Shown: one piece after another, positions 33,142-40,395 of the stretch
How the letters are laid out: every line of letters begins with the position of its first letter
Position numbering within the stretch: position 1 is the first letter of the stretch
From: Bacillota bacterium
GTDB lineage: Bacteria > Bacillota > Clostridia > Lachnospirales > Lachnospiraceae
Assembly: GCA_023415595.1 (NCBI GenBank)
Contig: JAEZJW010000068.1
Coordinates: 1 to 40,395 of the forward strand
Reading direction: 5' to 3'
Length of the DNA stretch: 40,395 bases
Position numbers and translations under genes: made by a program
The notes under the pieces: model-generated
Database searches by the model: none
What the model saw: only the letters and a program-made list of their open reading frames with translations
What the model was told of the DNA's origin: nothing

Positions 33142-33816
33142 ATGAAATTCCAGGAGAAGATTCAAAATCTTAGAAAAGAGCATGGATTATCGCAGGAGGA
33201 GCTGGCTGAAGCAGTTGGTCTGTCCAGGCAGGCAATCACGAAATGGGAGACAGGACTTACTTATCCCGATATCGATAATCTGATTGCATTGAGTAATTAT
33301 TTTAAAGTAACGATTGATAGTCTTCTGAAGCAGGAGGAGAGCTGCAGTTCTATCACCAGGACTTCATGCAGGGCATCGGCTGAGGAACTGACTATTTTCC
33401 TGTGCAGAGCAAAGAAGAAGACCTACGCCGGGCATGGAGCAGAAACCACTCCTACCAGACCGAGTTCTCATGATTTGATTTATCAGGAGGATGAACTTAC
33501 CTATATCGATACCTACCTCGGCGGAGAGTGCTTTAGTGGAGAAGAAGCGGTATGGAAATGCGCTGTTCCGGTGTATGCAATGAATTACAGCGGAAGAGTT
33601 CTGGACTCTGACTTTAACGGAGACTTTCTGAAGGAAGCTTTGCTGTTGGTCAGGGAGGATATGCCCTTCCGGGGACCTAATGTGTATAACGCCGGGGATT
33701 ATTCCTATCACTGTATCGTGAATGGTGATGTGGATTGGTTTCAGGGATATGAGGAGATCTTCTACAGAGGCAGGAAGGTGTATGAGTGCTATTTCCATGG
33801 AGGCGTGGTGAAATAG
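33142..33816 (+). CDS. XRE-family regulator with C-terminal DUF5680 domain
   Basis: The 224-residue protein has an N-terminal HTH_3 domain (about 1-60, beginning MKFQEKIQNLRKE, with LSQEELAEAVGLSRQAITKWE). A DUF5680-type domain follows at about 85-222: FLCRAKKKTYAGHG, YIDTYLGGECFSGEE, RGPNVYNAGDYSYHC. The HTH binds DNA; the second domain is of unknown function and may sense a ligand. The start at 33142 begins at the conserved HTH Met, with GGTGGAAG directly upstream. The ATG at 33061 gives an unconserved tail. The AlkZ-related gene follows after 62 bp. Confidence 0.82.
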   Translation: MKFQEKIQNLRKEHGLSQEELAEAVGLSRQAITKWETGLTYPDIDNLIALSNYFKVTIDSLLKQEESCSSITRTSCRASAEELTIFLCRAKKKTYAGHGAETTPTRPSSHDLIYQEDELTYIDTYLGGECFSGEEAVWKCAVPVYAMNYSGRVLDSDFNGDFLKEALLLVREDMPFRGPNVYNAGDYSYHCIVNGDVDWFQGYEEIFYRGRKVYECYFHGGVVK

Positions 33817-33878
33817 CGGACAGCAGAGGGAAGGCACCCGGCAGACGAATATGATAATAAGTTAACTAAGGAGACACT

Positions 33879-34601
33879 ATGGTTTCAGTGGATGGAAAAT
33901 GGGTACTGGAAGGTCTGGACCGAAAGGATCCTAACCGGCTTAAAACAAGCAGGGAACTCTCGGAATTAGTTGAGGAGATTGGGTTCCTTCCCTTGTTTAA
34001 GAATCATATTCCCGGATTTTCTGTTGAGGAAAGAACCGTGGGCGAAACCTGGTGGTCCGACAGACATGAGGAGGATCCCTGGGAGTGGAGGGAAGTGATC
34101 GCTTCAGAAGGTAATATCGCATATGGCAAGCTGTTCTGTAACAGAGCGGGATTTATCTCCAGAGAATGGTATCCTTATTATGCAGTACTGCGCAGAGACG
34201 GGTATGATTTTGACAGCAGATATGAGGATGGCCTGGCCAGCAGGAAACATAAGAATATCATTGATGTTCTGGAACTTAGAGGAGCAATTCCCTCCAATGA
34301 GCTGAAGAAGGATGCTGGGTTTCATAAGGAAGGGGAGAGGGGCTTTGAAGGAGCGATTACTGCTTTGCAGATGCAGACCTATATTCTGGTTAGCAGCTTC
34401 CATCGAAGACGCAACAGGAAGAATGAAGAGTATGGCTGGTCAGTGGCGGACTATACCTTAAGTGAACGTTATTTTGGGGAAGCGCATGTCCGATCTGCCT
34501 ATCATATCGGTGCAAATGAAGCATTAAATCGTATTATCGATAAGCTGAAGAAGCATTTTCCGTCCTTAAGTAATGCAGAGGCGGAGAAGTTAATCAGATA
34601 G
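33879..34601 (+). CDS. AlkZ-related protein
   Basis: The 240-residue soluble protein is rich in Trp and Arg. Segments such as ETWWSDRHEEDPWEWRE, GKLFCNRAGFIS and RRRNRKNEEYGW resemble proteins annotated as AlkZ-related, distant relatives of the YcaQ/AlkZ winged-helix DNA glycosylases. It is shorter than the roughly 400 residues of true AlkZ/YcaQ and the catalytic QxQ-type motif is not obvious; QMQTY near 168 is the only candidate. DNA repair or DNA binding is therefore only suggested. It follows the XRE/DUF5680 regulator closely and ends at a good terminator. Site AAGGAGAC precedes the ATG. Confidence 0.55.
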   Translation: MVSVDGKWVLEGLDRKDPNRLKTSRELSELVEEIGFLPLFKNHIPGFSVEERTVGETWWSDRHEEDPWEWREVIASEGNIAYGKLFCNRAGFISREWYPYYAVLRRDGYDFDSRYEDGLASRKHKNIIDVLELRGAIPSNELKKDAGFHKEGERGFEGAITALQMQTYILVSSFHRRRNRKNEEYGWSVADYTLSERYFGEAHVRSAYHIGANEALNRIIDKLKKHFPSLSNAEAEKLIR

Positions 34602-34630
34602 CCTGACACTCTTTCAGTATTCGGCTTTAT

Positions 34631-34659
34631 TCCTGCTAATCGAGCAGGCTTGCATTTTT
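34631..34659 (+). terminator. Terminator after the AlkZ-related gene
   Basis: CCTGCT (34631-34636) and AGCAGG (34642-34647) form a tight hairpin. TTTTTT follows at 34653-34658. Confidence 0.8.
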
Positions 34660-34802
34660 TGTGTACAAGAAGAGTAAATAAAAATCTAAAATAATACATA
34701 TTTTGGTTAACTATATACATTGAAATTTAATGGAAATATGTTAGAATATTTTAGTAAAGTTAAATATACTTACAAAAAATCATTAGTAAAGCTTTTCCCC
34801 CC

Positions 34803-34865
34803 AAAATAAAATAACAGCCGCCAGATGCTCCCGTACGCAGCACCTGCCAGCTGTTATTTTATTTT
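34803..34865. terminator. Second hairpin in the 446-bp gap before the secreted protein gene
   Basis: AAAATAAAATAACAGC (34803-34818) pairs perfectly with its complement at 34850-34865 around a 31-base loop. The A/T-rich outer arms make it terminator-like in both directions. The 11-bp repeat TTAAATATACT occurs on both sides (34760-34770 and 34865-34875). The rest of 34602-35047 is AT-rich, with no supported gene. Confidence 0.55.
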
Positions 34866-34958
34866 TAAATATACTAACTTACTGCTTCGGATCATACTTA
34901 TTCTGTAGGTTTGTATCAGTATCTGATTTATAAAAAAAGGTATTTTCTTACTAAAGTG

Positions 34959-34987
34959 TTGCCATAGAACCTCCAAAGGGATATAAT
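34959..34987 (+). promoter_or_regulatory. Promoter of the secreted protein gene
   Basis: TTGCCA (34959-34964) and a perfect TATAAT (34982-34987) are 17 bases apart. The expected start is near 34994, about 54 bases before the TTG start codon. Confidence 0.7.
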
Positions 34988-35047
34988 AGATTATAAATAG
35001 ACATGCCAACCATCTGTTAGACCTAACGTAGGAAAGAAGGGATTTTA

Positions 35048-36217
35048 TTGAAATTAAAGTTAATAAGGCTCTATGATCAAGGGTGTGATAGAAACCTATA
35101 CAACAATATACTATGGAAAGTGATGGTAGCCTTTCTCTTCTTAATCGCTGCTTATCATCCTTCCAAGGCAGAAGCCGGTACGGTTGTTACTCCGGCAGCG
35201 ATCAGTGTAGCAGTGGATTACCTGGAAGAGACAGCAACGGTTACCGCAGGCAGCAATACGAAGGTCTATGTGAGTAAGGATAATAAGAACTGGGAGCTTA
35301 TGAGCAGTAATGTTCTGGATATCTCTGCTATGCTCCAGACGAGGGAAGTAACCCTCTATTTCAAGGGCAATAAGGATACCACGCCAACTAATATTAAGCT
35401 CTCTGGAGAAGATGCATCACTTAAGGCAGCTTATGCTGTTTTTGATGGAGGGGGCAGGGTTAGCTTCAGTGGGACCAATCTACCCATAGAGGTCAGAAAG
35501 GGTGCGAATGGCCAATGGAAATTAATTCAGAACCCGAACAACTACTATGTTACGACACAATATGAGACCTATGGAGCATCCTTGTATTTCCGAGTGATCG
35601 GGACTGCCACCAGGCGCCCGGGGAAAATTGTTTCCGTAAAGGTACCGAAGAGACCTACTGCTCCGTCTATGAAGTTGGATGGAGGCAAGCTGAATATATC
35701 CGGTTTTAAGCCAGGTGAAACACAATACCGTGTAGGTGACAGTACAGCTTGGATTTTGTTTCCGACAAGTTCAACCCTCAGGACGATGGATCTGAAAGAT
35801 CTTTTGGGTCAGGAAACTAATACTAATACAATTAAAGGTGGGACGATAGAATTCAGAACAATCTATAATGACAGTAAGAAAAAGGTAGCTTCCTCGGTAA
35901 AGGTTATTGAAGTACCTGCCCAGCCGGGGGCACCTGAAAATGTAACCTTGACTGGCACCACCCTGACAGCAGTAGATGCTAATAAGAGAAAATATTATGA
36001 ATATACCATTGTTCAGGGTACGGGTACTCTGGATCTTAAAACTGCAAAGTGGACCTCCTTCACTTCTGCGAAACCGATAATAATTAAAGCAGCAGCTGTA
36101 GGAGATAAAATCCATGTGAGAGCTAAGAGCTATACAGATTCGATTACAAAGCAAGTCGTTCCGGCTTCCATAAGTAAGGAAAATACTGTTCAGACGATAA
36201 CACGAATATTAAAATAA
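35048..36217 (+). CDS. Secreted protein of unknown function
   Basis: The 389-residue protein starts at TTG, preceded by AGGAAAGAAGGG. A signal peptide with an unusually long, charged N-region ends near residue 42 (SKAEAG). The mature part has no Cys and is rich in Thr, Ser, Val and Lys, with beta-strand patterns. Repeated sets such as PAAISVAVDYLEETATVTAG, FDGGGRVSFSGTNLPIEVR, KLDGGKLNISGF and PENVTLTGTTL suggest four or five Ig-like or adhesive modules of about 90 residues. No enzymatic motif or LPxTG anchor is visible. It has its own promoter. Its 3' end is only 6 bp from the convergent FIST gene. Confidence 0.7.
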   Translation: MKLKLIRLYDQGCDRNLYNNILWKVMVAFLFLIAAYHPSKAEAGTVVTPAAISVAVDYLEETATVTAGSNTKVYVSKDNKNWELMSSNVLDISAMLQTREVTLYFKGNKDTTPTNIKLSGEDASLKAAYAVFDGGGRVSFSGTNLPIEVRKGANGQWKLIQNPNNYYVTTQYETYGASLYFRVIGTATRRPGKIVSVKVPKRPTAPSMKLDGGKLNISGFKPGETQYRVGDSTAWILFPTSSTLRTMDLKDLLGQETNTNTIKGGTIEFRTIYNDSKKKVASSVKVIEVPAQPGAPENVTLTGTTLTAVDANKRKYYEYTIVQGTGTLDLKTAKWTSFTSAKPIIIKAAAVGDKIHVRAKSYTDSITKQVVPASISKENTVQTITRILK

Positions 36218-36223
36218 TGAGAT

Positions 36224-37381
36224 TTAAGTGCCAATGAGTAGAGTAACAAATGTGGTTCCGTGAAAGAGGGAGCTGCTTCCACTTCTCATGGGACTAAATT
36301 CTCCAAAGGCATAAAATCCACAGAAGGGTATATCACTGGTTAATTCCTTTATGGCATTAACTTCTTTTATAACCTCTGTTCCTAATATCATTTTTCTGCC
36401 CGCACAGGAGAAATATAATGCTGCAGAAGGTTTCCTTCCAGGGTAGTTCATCAATGCGTTTTTGATAGAGGCTTGGCAGGAGGAAATGCAGACCTCCTTA
36501 TCTGAAGTTCCGATTTGAACCATGGAACCCTTTGAGACGACTCCGTTCAAGGTAACAGTTCCTTTCTCCAAATCATAAAATGGTGCACTTCTAACGAAGA
36601 AGCCCTCCCGGCCTTCTTCATAAACAGCCAGACAATAGTTCATGTACAAATCGTACTTATCTCCGATATGTCTGCGAAAGTAATTGAGGGCAGGTTCATC
36701 ATTGATTTTATATAAAACATTCTTATCCACCTCTGTAACAACGGCCTTGCCACAGATCGGTGCATGACCTCCCTGTATGCCAAAGGAAAATGACACCGGA
36801 CCTGAGAAGAGAAGAAGGACTACACTGTCGGTAGCGACCTCTCCGTTACAGAATTGAAAAGTTGTCCTGCGCTTGGAATGAGCAGCTGAGGCGGCACCGA
36901 ACAAAGGAAAGTTCTCCCCAAGTACCTCTGCGATACCGTTGTCCACATCGGATATACCGGCGTTCAAGGGATCGGTCAGCTTAATTGCAAAACGTTTCTG
37001 ATCCGGATAGCGTTTCATGCCGCCGATGGCAGACGTAGCAGCATTCCACCCGGCTTCCTGGCCATGCTGACTGATGTTTCTTCCGATTCCTGCGGTGATT
37101 TCAACCTCATCGGTAACAAATACCATCAGAGTGATGGAATCTTCGGCGAAGCCATATACAGAGGACAGCTCACCATCCGTTGTACATCCTATGATTTGAA
37201 TAAGGGGGAACGCTTTACGTATCTCAGTAAGTACGTAGGTATGGTCAAAGTCAAGAGCAGAAAATAAAACACCTGCCTGCGGAATACAATCTCCCAAAGA
37301 TGCATGAAGTTGATCCAAAACTTCACGGACAGCCTCCTCAATAAGGACATCTTCACTTTGTTCTACAGCTACCTTAAACAT
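36224..37381 (-). CDS. FIST-domain sensory protein
   Basis: The 385-residue soluble protein consists of FIST N (about 20-210) and FIST C (about 225-365) domains. Hallmarks: GCTTDGELSSVYGFAEDSITLMVF, then LFGAASAAHSK, and at the end SCAGRKMILGTE followed by GFYAFGEFSP. FIST domains bind small ligands, probably amino acids, and are usually joined to kinase, cyclase or chemotaxis modules. Here no output domain is present, so it may hand its signal to another protein. AAGGAGG precedes the ATG, and a 10-bp inverted repeat overlaps that region. No terminator separates it from the convergent neighbour. Confidence 0.88.
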   Translation of the reverse strand: MFKVAVEQSEDVLIEEAVREVLDQLHASLGDCIPQAGVLFSALDFDHTYVLTEIRKAFPLIQIIGCTTDGELSSVYGFAEDSITLMVFVTDEVEITAGIGRNISQHGQEAGWNAATSAIGGMKRYPDQKRFAIKLTDPLNAGISDVDNGIAEVLGENFPLFGAASAAHSKRRTTFQFCNGEVATDSVVLLLFSGPVSFSFGIQGGHAPICGKAVVTEVDKNVLYKINDEPALNYFRRHIGDKYDLYMNYCLAVYEEGREGFFVRSAPFYDLEKGTVTLNGVVSKGSMVQIGTSDKEVCISSCQASIKNALMNYPGRKPSAALYFSCAGRKMILGTEVIKEVNAIKELTSDIPFCGFYAFGEFSPMRSGSSSLFHGTTFVTLLIGT

Positions 37382-37394
37382 ATTTCATTCCTCC

Positions 37395-37422
37395 TTAACT
37401 CATGCAGATATCCATGAGTTAA
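37395..37422 (-). promoter_or_regulatory. Inverted repeat next to the FIST gene ribosome site
   Basis: TTAACTCATG (37395-37404) and CATGAGTTAA (37413-37422) are perfect complements around an 8-base loop. On the minus strand it ends at the AAGGAGG ribosome site. It could be a protein operator or a hairpin hiding the site. The remaining upstream stretch to 37643 is AT-rich, with no gene seen. Confidence 0.45.
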
Positions 37423-37643
37423 ACCTGAAGATATAGCGCAAATTGAGTATCGTGGCCGCATATATAAAATATACTCCTTTTACGCCAATTAATTACAGTA
37501 TATACCAATATATTACCACATATATAGATTTAGTACAATATGAGTAGAGAACAAAATCATTTTTGCTGTTAGATTCATTTTTTGTTTGGAATTATCATGA
37601 GATATGTTTATCATATAAGAAATTTACTATAGTATAAAATAAG

Positions 37644-37675
37644 TGTTGATACTAATAGTAATTAATATCAACACC
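37644..37675 (-). terminator. Hairpin downstream of the DUF4397 gene
   Basis: GTGTTGATA (37644-37652) pairs with TATCAACAC (37667-37675). On the minus strand TTATTTTAT follows. It probably ends the DUF4397 transcript. Confidence 0.6.
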
Positions 37676-37732
37676 TATATATTCCGTCGAATATTGGCTG
37701 ATGTAACAGAAAACCTATCTGGGCATCAGAAG

Positions 37733-38362
37733 TTATTGTCCATCCATTAGTAGCATAGCTTCAAGCTGAGGATCATCTCCGGCAAGGCCAATGGCATATA
37801 CGGTATAATATTCATTTGCGGCCAGATTTACATTAGGAACCGTCAGTACTACATTTGGGGTTCCAGCTACTCTCACCTGTAAGGTATAATCCATCGGAGC
37901 TACATCAATGTAAGGTGTCATCTGCTTAAAAGAGACATTGGAGAAAATAACTGTACCATTTGGTAATGTAATATCTACAGCCGGAGCATCAGGTGACAAA
38001 TGCAAGAATCTAATGAGGGCTTTACCGGATTGCATAGGAGTATTAGCATCATGGATGGCAAGTAATCCGATACTGTCCAGCATTCCGGCTGCTGCAACAG
38101 TAATCAAAGAATTCCTATCAATAGTCAGCATGTTGGAGATAACAGGGGAATTGCTGGAACCGGCAGGGAATACAGAAATTTTATAGGTGCCTTCGGGAAC
38201 TGGTAAATAATCAGTATATTCGCTATAAGCAAGATCGCTGACGATTAAATTGTCATTGGCATAGATATCAACATTTGGTGCATCCGGTACTGTATGAAGA
38301 ACCCGTACATATCCCATAGCATTTTGGTTTTGGTGGTTGGAAGACCTTCGATTGTTATTCAT
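37733..38362 (-). CDS. DUF4397 two-repeat protein
   Basis: The 209-residue protein has two DUF4397-type repeats opening with YVRVLHTVPDAPNVDIYAND (about residue 18) and LIRFLHLSPDAPAVDITLP (about 117). Each is about 90 residues and beta-rich. The N-terminal 15 residues are Asn/Ser/Gln-rich and no signal peptide is visible. DUF4397 proteins in Firmicutes are often surface or spore-coat associated, which would explain the lack of a signal, but that is inference. The ATG at 38362 has AGAGG at the right distance; an ATG two codons earlier (38368) is too close to it. Flanked by the tandem-repeat region. Confidence 0.8.
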   Translation of the reverse strand: MNNNRRSSNHQNQNAMGYVRVLHTVPDAPNVDIYANDNLIVSDLAYSEYTDYLPVPEGTYKISVFPAGSSNSPVISNMLTIDRNSLITVAAAGMLDSIGLLAIHDANTPMQSGKALIRFLHLSPDAPAVDITLPNGTVIFSNVSFKQMTPYIDVAPMDYTLQVRVAGTPNVVLTVPNVNLAANEYYTVYAIGLAGDDPQLEAMLLMDGQ

Positions 38363-38423
38363 TAACATACCTCTGGTTTATATTTACTGATTTAATATAT
38401 TCTGATGCATGTGTTTTGGTGAT

Positions 38424-38675
38424 GCGCGGGCTGAAGACAGTGTGGCTACAAGCCGTGCTTACTTGGGCGCAAGGCTGGAAACAGTGCTGCTACAAGCCAT
38501 ACTTACTCATGAATGCTGCGCATTCATTCGTGCGCGGGCTGGAAACAGTGCTGCTACAAGCCATACTTACTCATGAACGCTGCGCGTTCATTCGTGCGCA
38601 AGGCTGGAAACAGTGCTGCTACAAGCCATACTTACTCATGAATGCTGCGCATTCATTCGTGCGCGGGCTGGCGCC
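38424..38675. repeat. Tandem 65-bp intergenic repeat
   Basis: Three near-identical units of 64-65 bp start at 38473, 38538 and 38603 (each begins GCTGGAAACAGTGCTGCTAC). A diverged 43-bp unit lies before them at 38430, and a fragment (GCTGG) after them at 38667. Each full unit ends with an internal palindrome, GAATGctgcGCATTC, followed by GTGCGC. An inverted piece, ATGGCTTGTAGC, recurs at 38746-38757. Open frames through it reflect the repeat period and are not genes. It fills most of the gap between the DUF4397 gene and guaA. Confidence 0.85.
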
Positions 38676-38679
38676 CGCT

Positions 38680-38744
38680 TATATGAGAATCAAAAAAGTC
38701 CGCTTGAGAGTAAACTCTCAGCGGAACTTTTTTATTCTCATATA
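38680..38744. terminator. Bidirectional terminator downstream of guaA
   Basis: A long stem is formed by 38680-38711 and 38714-38744. The core CCGCTTGAGAGT/ACTCTCAGCGG is flanked by AAAAAAGT and ACTTTTTT, giving T-runs in both directions. It can end guaA transcripts. Confidence 0.85.
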
Positions 38745-38763
38745 CATGGCTTGTAGCTTTCGC

Positions 38764-38800
38764 GGCTAATCCCACTCAATGGTTGCCAGGTGGCAAAGCC
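38764..38800 (-). other. Diverged second copy of the guaA 3' end (candidate attachment-site remnant)
   Basis: This 37-bp segment matches the end of guaA (38820-38854) at most positions, 56 bp away in the same orientation. On the minus strand it reads GCAACCATTGAGTGGGATTAG, that is ATIEWD-stop, against ATIEWE-stop for the real gene. The 3' end of guaA is a known integration target for genomic islands. Confidence 0.6.
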
Positions 38801-38821
38801 ACCGGCAATTCAAGATTTTGG

Positions 38822-40357
38822 CTACTCCCATTCAATGGTTGCCGGTGGCTTGCCGGTGATGTCGTAGCAGATTCTATTTACATGTTTTACTTCATTTACA
38901 ATTCTATTACTTATCTTACCGAGCAAATCCCAAGGAAGCTCAGCGAATTCCGCTGTCATGAAGTCTGTCGTTGTAACAGCTCTCAGTGCCACAGTATAAT
39001 CATAGGTTCTCTCGTCGCCCATAACACCAACGGAACGAAGGTTTGTCAGTACGGCAAAATATTGTCCGATGCTTCTGTCCAAACCAGCTTTTGCGATTTC
39101 TTCACGGTAGATGTAGTCCGCATCCTGAAGAATATTAATCTTTTCAGGTGTAATATCTCCGATGATTCGGATGGCAAGGCCCGGACCGGGGAAGGGCTGG
39201 CGGTAAACCAGCTTCTCGGGTATACCAAGCTCTAAGCCGGCTTTTCTAACTTCATCCTTAAAGAGGTTACGTAAGGGCTCGATAATTTCTTTAAAATCCA
39301 CATAATCCGGTAATCCGCCAACATTATGATGGCTCTTGATAACAGCGGATTTGCCTAAGCCGCTTTCAATGACATCGGGATAGATGGTTCCCTGTACCAG
39401 ATAGTCCACCTTACCGATCTTTTTTGCTTCCTCTTCGAATACACGGATGAATTCTTCTCCGATGATTTTTCTCTTCTGCTCCGGTTCTGAGACACCGGCA
39501 AGCTTTTCATAGAAGCGTTCCTGAGCATTGACACGGATAAAGTTCACATCAAACTGCTTTGAGAAGATCTCTTCAACCTCGTCCCCCTCATTCTTGCGTA
39601 AAAGCCCATGATCGACGAAGATACAGGTGAGCTGTCTTCCGACTGCTTTGCTGATCATGACTGCCGCTACGGAGTAAAGTACGCCGCCGGAGAGAGCACA
39701 TAGTACCTTCTTGTCACCGATTTTATTCTTCAGGGTTGCAACCATTTCTTCAGCGAAGGAGGACATCTTCCAGTCTCCGCTGCAGCCGCAGACCTGATAA
39801 AGGAAGTTATGAAGCATCTTTGTCCCTTCCGGAGTATGCACTACCTCGGGATGGAACTGAACGCCATAGAGATTTCTTGTGGCATCCTCAATAGCAGCAA
39901 TGGGACAGGATTCTGAGAAGGCCACGGTACCAAAGCCTAAAGCAGGCTTCTCGATATAATCGGTGTGGCTCATCCAGCAGATGGTTTTAGAAGATACCTC
40001 GTGGAATAGCTTGGAAGAATTATTCACTTCTAGCTCTGTTCTGCCATATTCACGTACCGGAGCCTTAGATACCTTACCGCCGAGCATATATGTCATCAGC
40101 TGGCAGCCGTAGCAGATACCTAAGATAGGTATTCCAAGTGAGAAGATTCCCTGATCGCAGGAAGGAGCATCCGGTTCGTACACGCTGGCAGGCCCTCCTG
40201 TAAATATAATACCCTTCGGAGCAATTTCTTTGATTCGTTCAAGACTGGTATGGTAGGGCAGTACCTCACAATAAACATTACATTCCCTGACACGTCTGGC
40301 AATCAGCTGGTTATACTGTCCACCGAAGTCAAGTACAATAACTATTTCTTTTTCCAA
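38822..40357 (-). CDS. guaA: GMP synthase (glutamine-hydrolysing) with altered PP-loop
   Basis: The 511-residue GuaA converts XMP to GMP using glutamine and ATP. The TTG start follows GGAGG by 7 bases. The amidotransferase domain (about 1-190) keeps Cys82 in ICYGCQL and His169/Glu171 in QFHPE. The ATP-pyrophosphatase domain (about 200-390) keeps FVDHGLLRKNE and QGTIYPDVIESG. The C-terminal dimerisation domain with KPPATIEWE is complete. The PP-loop at 223-229 reads SGGVLYS, whereas GMP synthases have SGGVDSS, so Asp227 and Ser228 are replaced by Leu and Tyr. The DNA (CTTTAC on the minus strand, 39674-39679) supports this. Activity may be reduced, or another guaA may exist in the genome. Confidence 0.93.
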   Translation of the reverse strand: MEKEIVIVLDFGGQYNQLIARRVRECNVYCEVLPYHTSLERIKEIAPKGIIFTGGPASVYEPDAPSCDQGIFSLGIPILGICYGCQLMTYMLGGKVSKAPVREYGRTELEVNNSSKLFHEVSSKTICWMSHTDYIEKPALGFGTVAFSESCPIAAIEDATRNLYGVQFHPEVVHTPEGTKMLHNFLYQVCGCSGDWKMSSFAEEMVATLKNKIGDKKVLCALSGGVLYSVAAVMISKAVGRQLTCIFVDHGLLRKNEGDEVEEIFSKQFDVNFIRVNAQERFYEKLAGVSEPEQKRKIIGEEFIRVFEEEAKKIGKVDYLVQGTIYPDVIESGLGKSAVIKSHHNVGGLPDYVDFKEIIEPLRNLFKDEVRKAGLELGIPEKLVYRQPFPGPGLAIRIIGDITPEKINILQDADYIYREEIAKAGLDRSIGQYFAVLTNLRSVGVMGDERTYDYTVALRAVTTTDFMTAEFAELPWDLLGKISNRIVNEVKHVNRICYDITGKPPATIEWE

Positions 40358-40373
40358 TTTGTAACCTCCTAAT

Positions 40374-40386
40374 ACGTATGATACGT
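40374..40386. promoter_or_regulatory. Palindrome upstream of guaA
   Basis: ACGTATGATACGT is a perfect 13-base palindrome around a central G, 16 bases before the TTG start and directly before the ribosome site. It could be an operator; the promoter itself lies beyond the window. Confidence 0.3.
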
Positions 40387-40395
40387 GCAGATAAG

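Noticed and set aside
38424..38675. Possible CRISPR array
   Set aside because: Units are contiguous with no unique spacers, and the unit length is too long for direct repeats.
38416..38769. Open frame of 117 codons across the tandem repeat
   Set aside because: It arises from the 65-bp repeat period, has no ribosome site, and its peptide repeats mirror the DNA repeats.

Overview
The window reads as chromosomal DNA of an anaerobic, low-to-mid GC Firmicute of class Clostridia, most likely a Lachnospiraceae relative. This rests on the gene families seen (rubrerythrin, DUF3006 paired with a ComEC-like hydrolase, a LuxR protein with a multi-TM N-terminus, YqxD, DUF5680), strong GGAGG-type ribosome sites, use of TTG/GTG starts and typical lipobox lipoproteins. 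No tRNA, rRNA, CRISPR array or intact transposase was seen. It holds 35 protein genes, one gene interrupted by an amber stop, and several structured intergenic elements.

Layout. 1-4.6 kb: the end of a flavodoxin-like gene, type I asparaginase, a DJ-1/PfpI protein, a LysE-type exporter and a MATE exporter. 4.8-8.5 kb: a membrane protein with a LuxR DNA-binding tail, a small LuxR-domain protein, and a LamG/Ig-like surface protein gene broken by one in-frame TAG. 8.5-9.7 kb: a membrane protein related to M50 peptidases that lacks the zinc ligands. 10.1-17.4 kb: a flavin-based extracellular electron transfer (EET) locus: NDH-2 fused to a DoxX-like membrane domain, polyprenyl diphosphate synthase, a UbiA/MenA-type prenyltransferase, a two-repeat lipoprotein resembling PplA, an ApbE flavin transferase and one more lipoprotein. 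EetA and EetB are absent. 17.5-26.7 kb: mostly housekeeping and small genes (DUF2249, M14 carboxypeptidase, shikimate-kinase-like protein, two zinc-ribbon proteins, free Met-R-sulfoxide reductase, DUF3006 and MBL hydrolase, ThpR, YqxD, transglutaminase lipoprotein, rubrerythrin). 27.3-34.6 kb: uvrB-uvrA, a YfbR-like nucleotidase, an XRE/DUF5680 regulator and an AlkZ-related protein. 35-40.4 kb: a secreted protein of unknown role, a FIST-domain protein, a DUF4397 protein, a repeat-rich intergenic stretch and guaA.

How the EET genes fit together (inference from the Listeria system): NDH-2 moves electrons from NADH to a demethylmenaquinone whose chain and head group are joined by the two prenyl enzymes. 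ApbE attaches FMN to extracytoplasmic proteins, and the lipoprotein carries electrons outward. Two 18-bp Rex-like sites, one before ndh2 and one before the lipoprotein gene, suggest control by NADH/NAD+ ratio.

Most notable observations: (1) an Ala/Thr-rich loop in the NDH-2/DoxX fusion contains two consecutive matches to the ApbE flavinylation signature, DAVSGAT and DAATGAT, on the side predicted to face outward; (2) two related nested-palindrome elements (21534-21705 and 26856-27100) share stems with compensatory changes; (3) GuaA has SGGVLYS in place of the PP-loop SGGVDSS; (4) a diverged second copy of the guaA 3' end lies just beyond its stop codon, next to a 65-bp tandem repeat, and looks like an integration scar.
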